NCBI RefSeq assembly: GCF_022201045.2
Contig: NC_068561.1
Coordinates: 12,611,001-12,675,000 of the forward strand
Reading direction: 5' to 3'
Length of the DNA: 64,000 bases
From: Citrus sinensis
Lineage: Eukaryota > Streptophyta > Magnoliopsida > Sapindales > Rutaceae
Shown: piece by piece, positions 46,672 to 58,800 of the stretch
Numbering within the stretch: the stretch's first letter is position 1
Layout: each line of letters starts with the position of its first letter
Position numbers and translations under genes: made by a program
Notes under the pieces: model-generated
Databases searched by the model: none
Seen by the model: only the letters and a program-made list of their open reading frames with translations
What the model was told of the DNA's origin: nothing

Positions 46672-49600
46672 TCAAGGTCTCTGAAAGACATTGAGCTTAA
46701 TTCTCATGTAAGCAAAATGATCAAATGAAAGAGGTTTAGTAAGAATATCAGCAAGTTGATCTGAACTTGGTACATGTTGAATAATTAATTCTTTCTTAGC
46801 TACATGCTCTTGGATAAAATAGAGATCCAGCTCAATATGATTGGTTCTTGTATGATATTTTGGATTGCAAGCTAAGGCTTCAGCACTTCTATTATCACAA
46901 TACAAAACAGGAGATGTGTCCAGCTGCACTTTCAATTCTTTTAGCAAATAGGTTATCCATAAGTGGTTGAGGCAAGTGCTCGATATTCTGACTCAACAGT
47001 TGATCGTGAAACAAGTGTTTGCTTTTTTGATGACCAACTTACAAGATTTGATCCAAAGAACACACAATAACCTTCTATTGACCTTCTATCATTTGGATCA
47101 GACCCCCAATCCGCATCTAAGTATGATGTCAGAGTAAGAGGCCTTGATAATAAAACTGAAGACCAAAATGTGCAGTGCCTTGAAGATACCTAAGCAGTCT
47201 TTTACAAGCTTACAAATACAAAACAGTAGGGGCTGCCAAAAATTGACTGAGTTTATTAATTGTAAATGCTATCTCTGGTATTTTTAAAGTGACATATTAA
47301 AGTGACCTAATAATGCTCCTGTAGAGAGATGGATTCTCAAATGGGCTACCTGAGTCTTTTTGAAACTTCTCAGAAACACTTATGAGAGTAGTGCATCTTT
47401 TACTACTAAGCATATTAGCTTTACTTAAGATATCACCAATAGACATTGTTTGATAAAGATGTAATCCTTCAACAGATGGTGTAACTTATAGACCAAGGAA
47501 ATAGTTGAAATCCCCTAGATCTTTGATTGAAAATCATAATCAAGTTGCTTAATGACATTTTCTATGAGAACTATACGTGAGCCAGTAACAAGTATATCAT
47601 CTACATAGATAAGAACTATTACTATATATCTCCCAACGTGTTGAAAAAATAAAAAAGTATCAGACTTTGAGGATTGAAAACTCCACTGCAATAAAAAGTT
47701 CTTTAGCCTGTCATATCAAGCTCTTGGAGCCTGTTTGAGACCATACAAAACTTTATTTAACTAGCACACATAAGAATATTGTGAATTAATTAATCCCTCA
47801 GGTTAATGCATATACACATCCTCTATTAGCTCTCCATTTAGAAATGCATTATTTACATCCAATTGTCTAACTAACCAGTGATGCGTGACAACAAGACTTA
47901 AGATAATTCTGACAGTGCGAGGATTAACAATAAGACTAAAGGTTTCAAAGGAATCTATACAATATGTCTAATGAAATCCTTTAGTAACTAACATGGCCTT
48001 ATACTTGGAAATACTCCCATTTAGATTGTATTTCACCGTAAACACCCATTTGTTACCAACAATTTTAATTACTATCTCTGCTAGCACCAAAGTCCAGATT
48101 TGATTTCTTTCTAAAGCAGTGAACTCCTCTTTCATGGCCATACACCATTTTGGATCTACTAGAGCCTCTTCAACACTTGTTGGTTCATAATTTTGTATGA
48201 CAATGAGGTAAGTTTTCGGTTTAAAAATGTTTGATTTTTCTCTTGTAACCATTGGATGTTGGCTGATTGGTTGTTGAAGCAAAGAGGATATGTGAGGTAG
48301 TTGTGAATGTTGAGGGAACTGGGCCTGAGTGTGTTGAGGAGTTTGAGAGTAAGATGATGAAGAATATTGAAATTGGAGAACCTGGTATTGGCAACACAGC
48401 TAAAAAGGGTTATACAGTAGGTGACTAATATGAGCTACTGTCATGAAGAACATAGAGTGGTGAAGAGAGAATTGATTGAGTAATTGAGGATTGAGAAGAA
48501 GAAGAAGAAAACATCCTAAATAAGGAAATTTAGACTCATTGAAATAAACATGGACAACAATGTAGACTTTCCGTTACTTAGCCAAACACTTGTAGCCTTT
48601 GTGAAGAGGATTGTAACCCAGAAATAAGCATTTTTTAGAATGAAAATCAAGCTTATGTGAATTATATGATTTGAGAAGTGGATAACATGTACATCCAAAC
48701 ACTTTGAGAAACTGATAATCTAGTGGCTGATAATGTAGCTTTTGATAGAGTGACAAATTATTTAGAATTGTTGTGAGCATTTTATTAATGAGAAATGACG
48801 TAGTATGAAAGGCTTCCCACCAAAAAGATAATGGTATGTTAGCTTGCGTAAGAATGGTTAAACCAGTTTCAACAATGTGCATATGCTTCCTTTAAAAAAT
48901 ATCATTTTGGTGATGTGAATGAGGACATCTATGCCTAAACTGAATGTCTTCTTGCTGAAGAAATGTATTGAAAACTCTAAATTCTCCCCCCATATCAGAC
49001 TGTAAGGTTTTAATGGACATATTGAATTGTTTTTCAACTAGACACTTGAAATTTTTAAAGATTTCCAAAGCGTCAGATTTTAGAACAAGATGAAAAATCC
49101 AAATATATCGAATATAATCATCAACAAAGGAAATATAATACTTGTATCCATCCATGGACATTATTGAGGCAGTCCCCAAAGATCTGTATGTATCAGTTCT
49201 AATGGTTGTTTAGTTTTAATTCCAAAGGTGGAGAAGTGAAGTTTATGCAACTTTCTTTATTGACAAGCATTGCAATTATTATAACCAGAAATCATACATG
49301 ACTTCTTTAGTATGATTTGAATAATATGTTTGCTTGGATGACCAAGTCTATTATGCAACAAGTTTGTAGAGTTTACAATTTTGATAGACTCTTTATTGAA
49401 AGAAATTGAACCAGGACACTCTATTGGAACTAACACTAATACTAGAAGGTAAGATTGACATCATAGAACTTGGATTGAGAATTGAAACATTAGAAGATAT
49501 GACTTGATCTTCACATGACAGTAGCTTATATAAACCACCCTTAGTAATCCCCTGAACAAGTAGTGTTCCCTTCAACTAGTCCTTAACAAAACAAGCATAA

Positions 49601-49830
49601 AAAATGAATTCAATAATAATGTTATTATCATTAAGAAGTTTAGAAACACTGATTAAATTTTTAGTGATTTTAGGAACACATAATATGTCTTGAAGATAAA
49701 GATATGAACCACAAGAAGTGTAAAAGCAGGTATAGCCAATATGTGTGATTTATAAACCCTGACCATTTCCTATAAGTAAGGAATTGGAGCCTGAGTAGGG
49801 CTTACCATCATTTAGGTTCTGCACAGAATT
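46672..49830 (-). pseudogene. Copia-3 pol
   Basis: Protease and following region lie at about 49900-49400: the active-site box reads NN-stop before ATHHLTN, so the catalytic Asp is lost and a stop added. Integrase runs 49179-48516 (SFVDDYIRYIWIF, SDMGGEFRVF, then a frameshift before METGLTILTQ-type helix region). Reverse transcriptase spans 48282-47200 in pieces, with the start MAMKEEFTALERNQIWTLV and an intact IYVDDILVTGS box near 47610. The RNase H tail is at 46947-46672 (LYCDNRSAEALACNP, DQLADILTKPL). Stops and shifts are frequent. Non-functional. Confidence 0.87.
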
Positions 49831-50199
49831 GGTAAGATGGTGAGTTGCTCAATTGTTAAAACACCAACCTTGATCTACTGCTCCCTCAGATGTTACCATA
49901 TAAGCTGCTCTTGGCCCCTGATGTTGTCCTGGAAAATAACTTTGAGGTGGGTAATTTGGAATGAAATTCTTGTTGAATCAATCTCTGCACTCAACAGCAG
50001 TGTGGTTGTATTTGAAGTAAATTTGACAGACAACAACTGTAGAACCAGGACCACCTTTGCCATATCCACCAAGACCAAAGCCTGCTTTGCCATATCCACT
50101 GTTAAATCCACTAGGACTGCCTCTGAAGTTACCATTCCAGTTATTACCTTTGCCTTGTCCTTGATTATTTCCCTTTCTATTTCCAGTGAACCACTTCTT

Positions 50200-50990
50200 C
50201 CACCATTAAAGTTCCAATTATTGCCACTATTTTTATTCCAGTTGCCTTAAGAATTATTATAATCACCTCATTTCTTCTGAAAATTTTCAATTTGAGCTAA
50301 ATTTGCTACATAATTGCTTTTCATTTCTTTTTTCTCATTGAATTTATTATTCTCAAGCCTAGCTTCATGTGTTAACAACATAGAATATGCTTCACTCAAA
50401 TCCATATTCGACATGTTAGCCTCAATGTAAACAACAACTGGATAATAATAGTGATCCAATCCAGTAATAAGATGAGTGATGAGATCAATATCACTCACAG
50501 GACTACCAGCTAATCCAAGGCCGTCAATAACAGTTTTGAGTTTTGTAAAATACTTAGTCATTGACAGAGAACCTTTCCTCAAATTATTAAGAAACATTTT
50601 TAGATAAACTTTCTTTACCATAGATTCAGATCCAAATTGGTTTTCCAAAGTTCAAAAGAAGTTTGAGAACTTACCACAAGACTAAGTATGTCAACACTTA
50701 TTGAGGACATGATCCAACTAAGGAGAAGTTGATCTTAATATTTCTATGCCCCATATTCTAGATTCTCTTGAGCTTCAGTTTTTAAAGAATTAGTTGATCC
50801 AAATTCAAAAGGCAAATATTGATCAGGACAAAGTTTAAATCCATCAATGTAACATTCCAGGCCATTTCCACAAATTGAAAAAAGCACTTGCTGCTTTCAG
50901 ATCATATAATTAGTATAATCTAGCTTAGCGTGAGTAGCGAAGGTAAAGGTAAAGTTAGGCTGTGAATTTGAGCTTGTTAAGGCAATTAGA
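50200..50990 (-). pseudogene. Copia-3 gag
   Basis: The UBN2-type core is open at 50648-50268: MTKYFTKLKTVIDGLGLAGS, then LITGLDHYYYPVV and SMLLTHEARLENN. Weaker coding similarity continues upstream to about 50990 and downstream into a Gly/Asn-rich stretch before the protease (about 50250-49900). Broken by stops. Confidence 0.8.
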
Positions 50991-51005
50991 TTGATATGAA
51001 AATTA

Positions 51006-51016
51006 GCTCTGATACC
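51006..51016 (-). promoter_or_regulatory. Copia-3 primer-binding site
   Basis: GGTATCAGAGC on the element strand, matching the complement of the initiator-Met tRNA 3' end, one base inside the 5' LTR. Confidence 0.85.
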
Positions 51017-51017
51017 G

Positions 51018-51358
51018 TGTTAAAGTATTAAGCTCTATTTGATTAACAAGAAAGTGAAAGAAAGTGTGTAACAAGAGAGAATTCTAGATATTGAAAATTA
51101 TTCTCATTAAGATTTAAAAACAATCTGAGTGATACAAAGATATTTATAGTAAGGTCTAGATCTTTCTATAGCATACAAAGTATGAGCTGAAAGCTAACTA
51201 ATTGTAATAAACTCTTGGTGGGAATCTAATAAACTTTAAACGTTAATATCACTTTGCATAACAAAATGCCAACTCAGCATTTGACTAGGCACTCCACTTA
51301 TATAACAATCTGACTGAATAGCTTACACAACAATCTAACTCATCATATAATCTTAACA
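51018..51358 (-). repeat. Copia-3 5' LTR
   Basis: 341 bp; partner of 46318-46658. Confidence 0.93.
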
Positions 51359-51605
51359 CGCTCGATCCACGTATATAGGGGATCTGATCTTGTTCTCTTC
51401 CCGTGCCATTATGTGCTTGTTTCAACAATAGAGAGTTGCTATGAAAAAATAACAATAATAGAGTTTTTCTTAATTATTACAAAGCTTAGGATAATTCATA
51501 ATTAGTTAAGAAAAACTCTTATACAAAAATGAGAGATTGCTCCATATGAACTTCCTCCGTAACACATTCATTTAATAATTGAATACTCTTAGTTGAATAC
51601 TCTTA

Positions 51606-51861
51606 TGGTGCATTTATCAGTCGATAATCGAAATGGACATGAATCAAAATGAAGAATGAGAAATGAGAATTTGAGTAAGAATAAGATGTTTACTTAAGTT
51701 ACAGGAATTGGAAACAAAATTAATTCTATTGTCATTGATGTGTTTATTTTATCTTAAAATCAGAATTGATTGTTACAGACTACTAAAATGCCCTTACTTA
51801 ATTATTGTCAATTTAATCATTATTATTTGTTAACAAATGTGATTATTATTGTTCAAGAAAC

Positions 51862-51913
<52 letters not shown>

Positions 51914-52766
51914 TATTATTAACAACAACAACACCACAAATGAAAATAAATATAATTACTATTATTATTGAAATAAACAACAACAATAACAATAATAACA
52001 AGGGTAAGTTCGGATATTACCTCTTTATGAAATCATAATCTTTAAAATACTCCCCAAATTATTGTAAATCTCAACTTATCCCATTTTTGTTTAAAAGACA
52101 AAGGAAAAATGTGGTCGCATTGATGAAAATTTTCTTGTCTTTTTAACAAAATAGTGGTAAGTTGATATTTACATTAGTTTGAGCAGTATTCTGAATATTG
52201 TCATCTCATAAGGGGTAATCCAAAATTAACTCTAACAACAACAAATAACAATAATAATAATAATCATCATTGGCGATCAGTATAGTAGCAATGAGATCGA
52301 CAAATTACTGGTGGTGGTGGTGCTGGTTCATATATGATGATATCGATTGCTATTGCTACTAGCTCGACATTTCTAGTGAGATTGATGAGCAACTAATGGT
52401 TCAGTTGCTACTTCTAGTGCTCGACAAAGATCGATGACGTGATTCTAGCATGTGCTATGCAATGTCAATGATTGCGAATGGTGGACCCATTGAGAATTAG
52501 GGTATGTGATTTTTAACTTTTATTTGTTTAATTATTTAAAACATAAATTGAGGATAAATTAGAAATTTTAAAATTCAATGGGGGTATTTTGGTCAATACT
52601 GGGAATGAGAACTTGATTCCCACCCCTCTTCATAAGAATCAAGTTCTTATTCCCAAATCTCAAATTTGTGTGGCCCATACTTATTCAATTCTCATTCTCC
52701 CTTTTATTTTAGCAAGTAAACAATATCAATAATTTTAGTTCCTCAATCACATAAGTAAATACACCA
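51606..52766. mobile_element. PIF-like MITE
   Basis: Starts TGGTGCATTTATC and ends, inverted, TGGTGTATTTACTTATG; TTA is duplicated (51603-51605 and 52767-52769). Includes an (AAT)n microsatellite at 51863-51911 and a GGTGGTGGTGGTG stretch near 52310. Related in ends and style to 37027-38299. Confidence 0.78.
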
Positions 52767-52775
52767 TTAATTTCC

Positions 52776-52880
52776 ATTTGATAGAATATGAAGAAGAGCA
52801 TGAATATGTAAGAAAATTCAAAATGGATTCAAGTTTAGCAACGGGTGTAAATGTTTCATCAAAACATTTTCATTCTTCCG
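52776..52880 (-). pseudogene. Tiny Copia reverse-transcriptase relic
   Basis: Read leftward, the sequence encodes FDETFTPVAKLESI, the conserved Copia RT block before the catalytic box, then ILNFLTYSCSS. Nothing else of the element is seen. Confidence 0.55.
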
Positions 52881-53070
52881 ATAGACATAATCGTTGCCAT
52901 CAAAATGCGTAACTAAATATGATCCTCACCAACATAAGCAAATCTTAATATAAAATAAAAGGCAAATGATTTAATAAACAGGCCCAGTTTGTCCTCCTTT
53001 TAAGTGAACAATGGCCAAAACTTGGATTGGCATACCATTTAGGAGATAGTCCAATAAAGTTGTGGTTTTG

Positions 53071-53513
53071 TAGATATGGTTGGCAAAACCTGAGTCTGGG
53101 TATCGCAATGCCTGGACCCAGCCCGAATGCAATTTTTAGATGCCCCAGCCGGGTTTTTTTAAGTTTGCACCGAACCGGGTTTTAATCAAGGTACCCAGAT
53201 TTTGTATTTTTTTTTAATATTACATATGTACAGTTTTTTATTTTTATTTTTGTAATTTTATAAGTTTTAAATTTATTTCAATAAAATTTGACATGAAAAT
53301 ATAAATTTTAAGTGTTTAAAACTTTAGATATGTGTAGTAGATAAGTCGAATAAATATAAATATTTAAATAATATATATTTCATAATATTTTTTAATAAAA
53401 TTCGGATTTCGGATTTATCAAGTTATGCTCAAGACCGACCCTACTTCATACCCGGCCCACAACGCCCGGGTGCGGTCTGGGTCCAGACCGGACTGGTATT
53501 TTTGCCACCTCTA
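53071..53513. mobile_element. hAT-like MITE with GC-rich ends
   Basis: Left end TAGATATGGTTGGCAAAAC; right end, inverted, TAGAGGTGGCAAAAATACC; both lead into CCCAGCCCG/CCCGGGTGCGG-type sequence. This is the common plant hAT TIR pattern. No clear 8-bp duplication. Confidence 0.6.
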
Positions 53514-53570
53514 CTTGTAGGTTAAAAGCTAAAGTCTCTTGAGTACACAAAAATTGGGTGCCCAATTAAT

Positions 53571-53829
53571 GTCCTATTTGAAATTGAGATGTTGTAACTT
53601 TTACAGCTGTGGAAAAAAACTGTAATTATGAAAAAAATTAATATAATAGTGAATATAAATTTTAAATAATAATTTTGACAAAATTATTAAAGATATAATA
53701 AATTTTCTATTATACAAGTTAAAAATCATATCAACATAGCTTTTAAGTTATAGCAGATAGTGTTTACTAAATACTTTAGTGTTGTAAATTTTAAATTACA
53801 TTTGTTTAACGTCAATTTCAAACGCACCC
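53571..53829. mobile_element. Family X MITE copy
   Basis: Ends GTCCTATTTGAAATTGAGATG and, inverted, GGGTGCGTTTGAAATTGACG; internal TGTTTACTAAATACTTTAG. Same family as 35084-35355. No clear duplication. Confidence 0.65.
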
Positions 53830-54357
53830 AAAAAATGACAAGCTCAGAGCCTTAGACTCTGAGTATATGAAATTGGCGTGTGCGTACACAAAGTTGTTTC
53901 ATAATGGCAATTATGAATGATATAAAACATATTGTTTCTAGCAAAAGATGGGATAAAGTTTGTTTTTAATGTTTTTCAACTTATTAAAAAGAATCTTCTT
54001 CATACAAAATTGCCTTTTTCTCTCATTCGTAGCTTGCAACTAATGATTTCTCATGAAGTAATGTAACTTTGTTTAGGTAAGGATATTTGGATGAACTCCT
54101 TTTTCTTCCCATGAGTTACCTTCCTTTCTCTCTAGAAAGGAAACCCAGATATGAAGCATACATTAATCTTTATTGGATCTGTGGCTGTCACTCACAGGTT
54201 GGGTGGGGTTTTTTAAGGAGAGGTGCTTTTTTAAGAAACAAAGAGGGATAATTGAAGGGCTAAGAGAATAAAAAGAAGAATTGATAAGAGAAATGAGGTT
54301 GGTGAGAAGCTGTTAAGACTAATTATTACTACGGTCAGAAGCTTAAATAGGTAAAGG

Positions 54358-55873
54358 ATGAATGCTGAAGAGCTCATACGCAAATGGGAAGATATCACTC
54401 TACGATCAGAAGAAGATAATATGATCAACTTTAAAGAGAGAATGAAAGTGAATGGAAAAAAACTTGTAGCACACTGCCTTGTGGAAAAATTTCTTCGGAC
54501 ATGTAGTGTGCATCGGGAAGGATTACTGGCTGCTATGCAGCAAGCTTGGAGAACAACCAAGGAAATAAAGGAAAATTTTGGGAGACAACGTTTTCATCTT
54601 CAAGTTCGCTTCAGAAAGTGAAAAGAAGAGGATCTTGTATGGGGCCTCGTGACATTTTGATAGGTCTTTATTGGTAATAACGGACCCAAAAGGGATTGGT
54701 GATGTTAAAAAAACAAGATTTTAACCACGCATCCTTCTGGGTGAAGATTCACAACATTCCTATTATGTACATGGACAATGATGTAATTTAAGAAATCGGA
54801 GGGAGAATCGGGGAAGTTCAGGAAGTAGACACGGATGAAGCAGGGGAATGCATTAGCTCTTTTGCTCGGATTAGAGTAAAGATGAATGTCACACAACCAC
54901 TGCAAAAAAGGCTGCTGCTGAAATTGAATGATGGGGGAATGATGTCGTTACAAGTAGCCTATGAAAAATTACTGGAGTTTTGCTTCTGCTGTGGATTAAT
55001 AGGGCACCAGTTCAGAGAGTGTCTCGAGTATAAAGGCCAGTCAAAGGATGACTTAACATATGGGACCTGGATACGAGCATAAACAAGAGCAGAAAAAGTA
55101 AGGCAAACTAGAGATAAAGATCGCGAGAATGAAAGTGGAAGATAATCAACCACAACAACTGAAAGCCAAGAACAGCAGGAATACCAAAAGAATACGGGTC
55201 AGGCTAAACCAGATGGGAATGAAGATGGATACAGGTCAACCTAAGTAAACATGGAGATTTGCTCAGAACCAATGGGGAGCAGTAAGGTGGAAGGAGTAGG
55301 TAAGGGAGCATTAATTAAGGACATGAATCGAGATAGGCTACAGATGATTTACTGCAGCAGGAAAACAACTGAAACATAAACGAAGCAGACGCATAGAGAA
55401 GAGAGCACAGTGGATGGAAAAATAATAGGGAAAGAGCGGGAAAATGAAATGCTAGAGGAAAATAAAATTATAGGCTCAATGGGCCGGGAGGAAACGAGTA
55501 AAAAAGGAAACGAAGAGGGCTAAAAACCAACACGAGAGACGGATTTTGAAACGAAGAGGAACCAAAACACAAAAACTAAAGGAATGAAATGGAAGTTTCA
55601 AGCAAGAGAAAGGACAATAAAGGAAATGCGACACAATGGGCTGGTATATTTGAAAAGAAGTTTGCAGGAACAGATAAACCCAAGCCCGGAAAGCAAAAAA
55701 TAAAAAACGGGAAGCCCAATAACTACGTGGGCAAATCAAATCAAAATTTCCCCTCCATCAGCAAAGCTCAAGCTGACAGGGGAAGAGAAACACAATTGGT
55801 GATAAACAAGATAGAAATGTCAGGGGAGATATTATCGGTGGAGGCTATGGAGCAGCCCCGCCGTCAGTCATGA
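54358..55873 (+). pseudogene. LINE ORF1 (DUF4283 and zinc knuckle)
   Basis: Starts MNAEELIRKWEDITLRSEED, the DUF4283-type N-terminus of plant L1 ORF1. A zinc knuckle CFCCGLIGHQFREC (C-x2-C-x4-H-x4-C) lies near 54980-55020. The last open block, 55589-55873, is Lys-rich and ends at TGA 55871-55873, overlapping the ORF2 start in ATGA. Stops after RFRK (54619) and at 54788 break it. It would bind element RNA. Confidence 0.82.
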
Positions 55874-58800
55874 AAATCATATATTGGAACGTTCGGGGTT
55901 TGGAGAATCCCCAGACGTGTCTAGCCGTAAAGAAAATTCTCCACATGCACAAACCTCAATTGATATTTCTCTGTGAAACCAAATTGAAGTCTGGGCAGGT
56001 AAAAAAGGTCTGCAATCAGTTAGCGATAAAAAATGTTTTTGTAGTGGATAGTGAGGGGAAGAGTGGAAGGTTAGCTATTATGTGGAATACGGACACGGCA
56101 GTTCAAATTAAGTCCTATAGCAGGCACCACATAAATTTCCAAGTCCAAAATGCTCAAGGAAATGTGTGGAGGAGAGCATGAGTGTACGGGCATCCTAAAA
56201 CTAGTCAAAAGAAGCACACATGAACCCTTTTAAGGAGATTGGCAGGTTTGTCCCCACTCCCGTGGCTATGCTTTGGAGATTTTAACAAAATTCTAAATTT
56301 GAATAAGAAATTGGGAGGGCTTGATAAAAGTGCAGAGGCAATCAGGGAGTTTAGAGAAGTTATTCAAGATTGCAACTTGTTTGACTTAGGAGGCAGGGGC
56401 TACCCTTTCACGTGGTCAAATAAGCAATTTGGACCCCAACTTATACAAGAGAAGCTAGATAGGTTTTTGTGTAACCAAAAGTGGAGGGTTGAGTTCTATG
56501 ATGATCTTGCCACAAATTTGGTGCATTGGGAGTCTGACCACTGTCCTGTTTTGATGGAGGTTAAGGAGAGACAGAGGAGTTTAAGTTATGAGAGAAAAAC
56601 TTTTATTAGACTTCATAATGAAGACATATAGAGCTCATATAAGATTGCAAGAATATTGTGAAGGAGGAGTGGCTGCAATGGCACACGAGCAATTAAGAGA
56701 GTCCTGCTCAAGTTTTTAAATCCATAGACAAAAAGTCAACGGCTCAGCTGATCAGCTGGAGAAAAAAAGAGTTTGGAGGAAGTGATAAGAATGTTAAGGA
56801 GTTAATGGGGAAGCTAAAGCAAGCCAAAGAGCGTCATGATTAATATAACAGAGGCAACGAAATCTGGAGCATTGAAAAGCATATCCAAAGAATTTTGATG
56901 GAAGAGGAGGTGTATTAGAAGCAGAGATCAAGGGCTGATTGGTTAAAACCTGGGGATAAGAATACAAAATTTTTCCATGCCAAAACTTCATCGAGGAGAA
57001 GAAAAAACATGATAGAAGAAGTTGAAGATAAAACTGGAAATTGGCTCGAGAATAAAGATGATGTAGATAACAGATTCTGTGAATATTTCCAGGACTTGTT
57101 TACTACCTTCAAGCCAAACATAAAACAAATAAATGCAGCTCTACAAGGCATGAGACCAAAAGTGAGTGCAGAGATTAATAAGCTTCTGGATCAAGCCTTC
57201 ACAGTCGAGGACATTGAAAAAGCTCTCAACCAAATGTGCCCAACAAAAGCCCCTGGACCAGATGGATTGCAGGTTGTCTTCTTCTAAAAACACTGGAAAA
57301 ATGTCAAAAAATGAGTGATTGCAACATGTCTCAATGTTCTAAACCAGCAAGGTACTTATTGTGTAAATTTTATTAAACTCGCAAGTGCACGAATCTATTG
57401 TAGAATAGATTAATGGAGACGAGTGTTGATCCCACGAGGATGTAGATTTTAATTATATGTAGAATTAATTTTCTATGTGGGTGTTTGGATTTGTGGTGAA
57501 AATGATTTGGACTATCTAAAATTTAAATTGAAATGGCAGAATTAAATTAAAGTGGAAAATATTATAATTAAAGCACTTGGGTATCTGGATCTGCATCAAT
57601 ATGCACCATGGGCTAAATATTCCTTATTAGTGCCAATTAAATCATGAGGGGAGAATCCATACCTCATAAACCACACTCTAATCAATATGGTGCTAAGGGC
57701 TTATCATGCCAAATAATAATAACCTTGTACTAGGGAGCCGGTGAAACCAAGGCAATATCTAGATAAGATTATTATTATTTGTCAACAAAAAATCAAAACA
57801 TCCACAATAATTAGAGGGAAAAAGAAAGTAAATTTATCAAATAAAACCCATGACACATGTTGAGACTTTATCTTCAACTCAAGCTTGAAAGCAAATTAGC
57901 TACTCATGATTGAACTAGGGATAAAATAGAAATTTATTAAAATACGTAGAAAATACAAGATGGAGAAGGAATTATAGAAAATTGAGCTAAAAAATGAATT
58001 CAGAGATGTCAAATTAGGGGGGGAGGCCCCATTTTTATAGATACATTAAGTAAATCGTAGCCATTTGATTAAAAATATTTTGGATGCTCAAGATTGCGCC
58101 ACGTCATCAGTCAATAGTACGCGGTTTGACCACGTAGTTTGAATAGTAACACGGTTTGACCACAAGGTTTGAATAGTGACGCGGTTTGAACATTGACGCG
58201 GTTTGGTTAAAAATAATTCGGTGTATTTGCATATACTGTCCGCGAAATTTTTGGTCCACTAACATGCTGCCACGTCACCGATCAACAGTATATAAGAATT
58301 TTAGTCCAACAGGATTGTGACACCTCATCAGTCAATGCCATATCATCGGTCAATGACACGTCATCGTTCTGTCTGTGTGAACAGTGTCATTTTTCCTTTT
58401 ATGCTCCTCCTAAGGTTTTCGACTGTCCTGAGTTCAAAATTAATGTTCGTTTTGTTGTTTGAACTCTTGTTCATTGTGAAATGACCATGATTCCCCTAAA
58501 ATACATAAAATACTTAATTAAAATAAAATACACATAATTAAATTACAAGAGACTAAAATACATAAAAGTAGAAGTGTTAGTAAGACTTGAAATGTAAAAT
58601 TATGATTTTCTCCTTTATAAATATACATTTTCTAACACTCAACAGTATTATAGCTCCCCTTAATCATTCTTGCATTGTTCTTATTCCTAAGATTGAAAAG
58701 CTTAGGAAAGTAACAGAATACAGACCCATCAGTCTTTGCAATGTCATATACCGATTAATTGCTAAGGCCATTACTAATAGATTAAAACATATTCTCCCAA

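Larger units (their letters stand above)
46318..51358 (-). mobile_element. Copia-3: complete but decayed Ty1-copia retrotransposon
   Basis: Two 341-bp LTRs (46318-46658, 51018-51358), both TGTTAAAG...CTTAACA, with a polypurine tract and tRNA-iMet primer site next to them. Flanking 5-mers CACTC and CGCTC agree at four of five positions, a target duplication with one change. By eye about 31 of 341 LTR positions differ (roughly 9%), so it is older than Copia-1. Gag type (AGSP, LLTHEARLE) differs from Copia-1 and resembles the Retrofit/Ale group. Confidence 0.93.
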
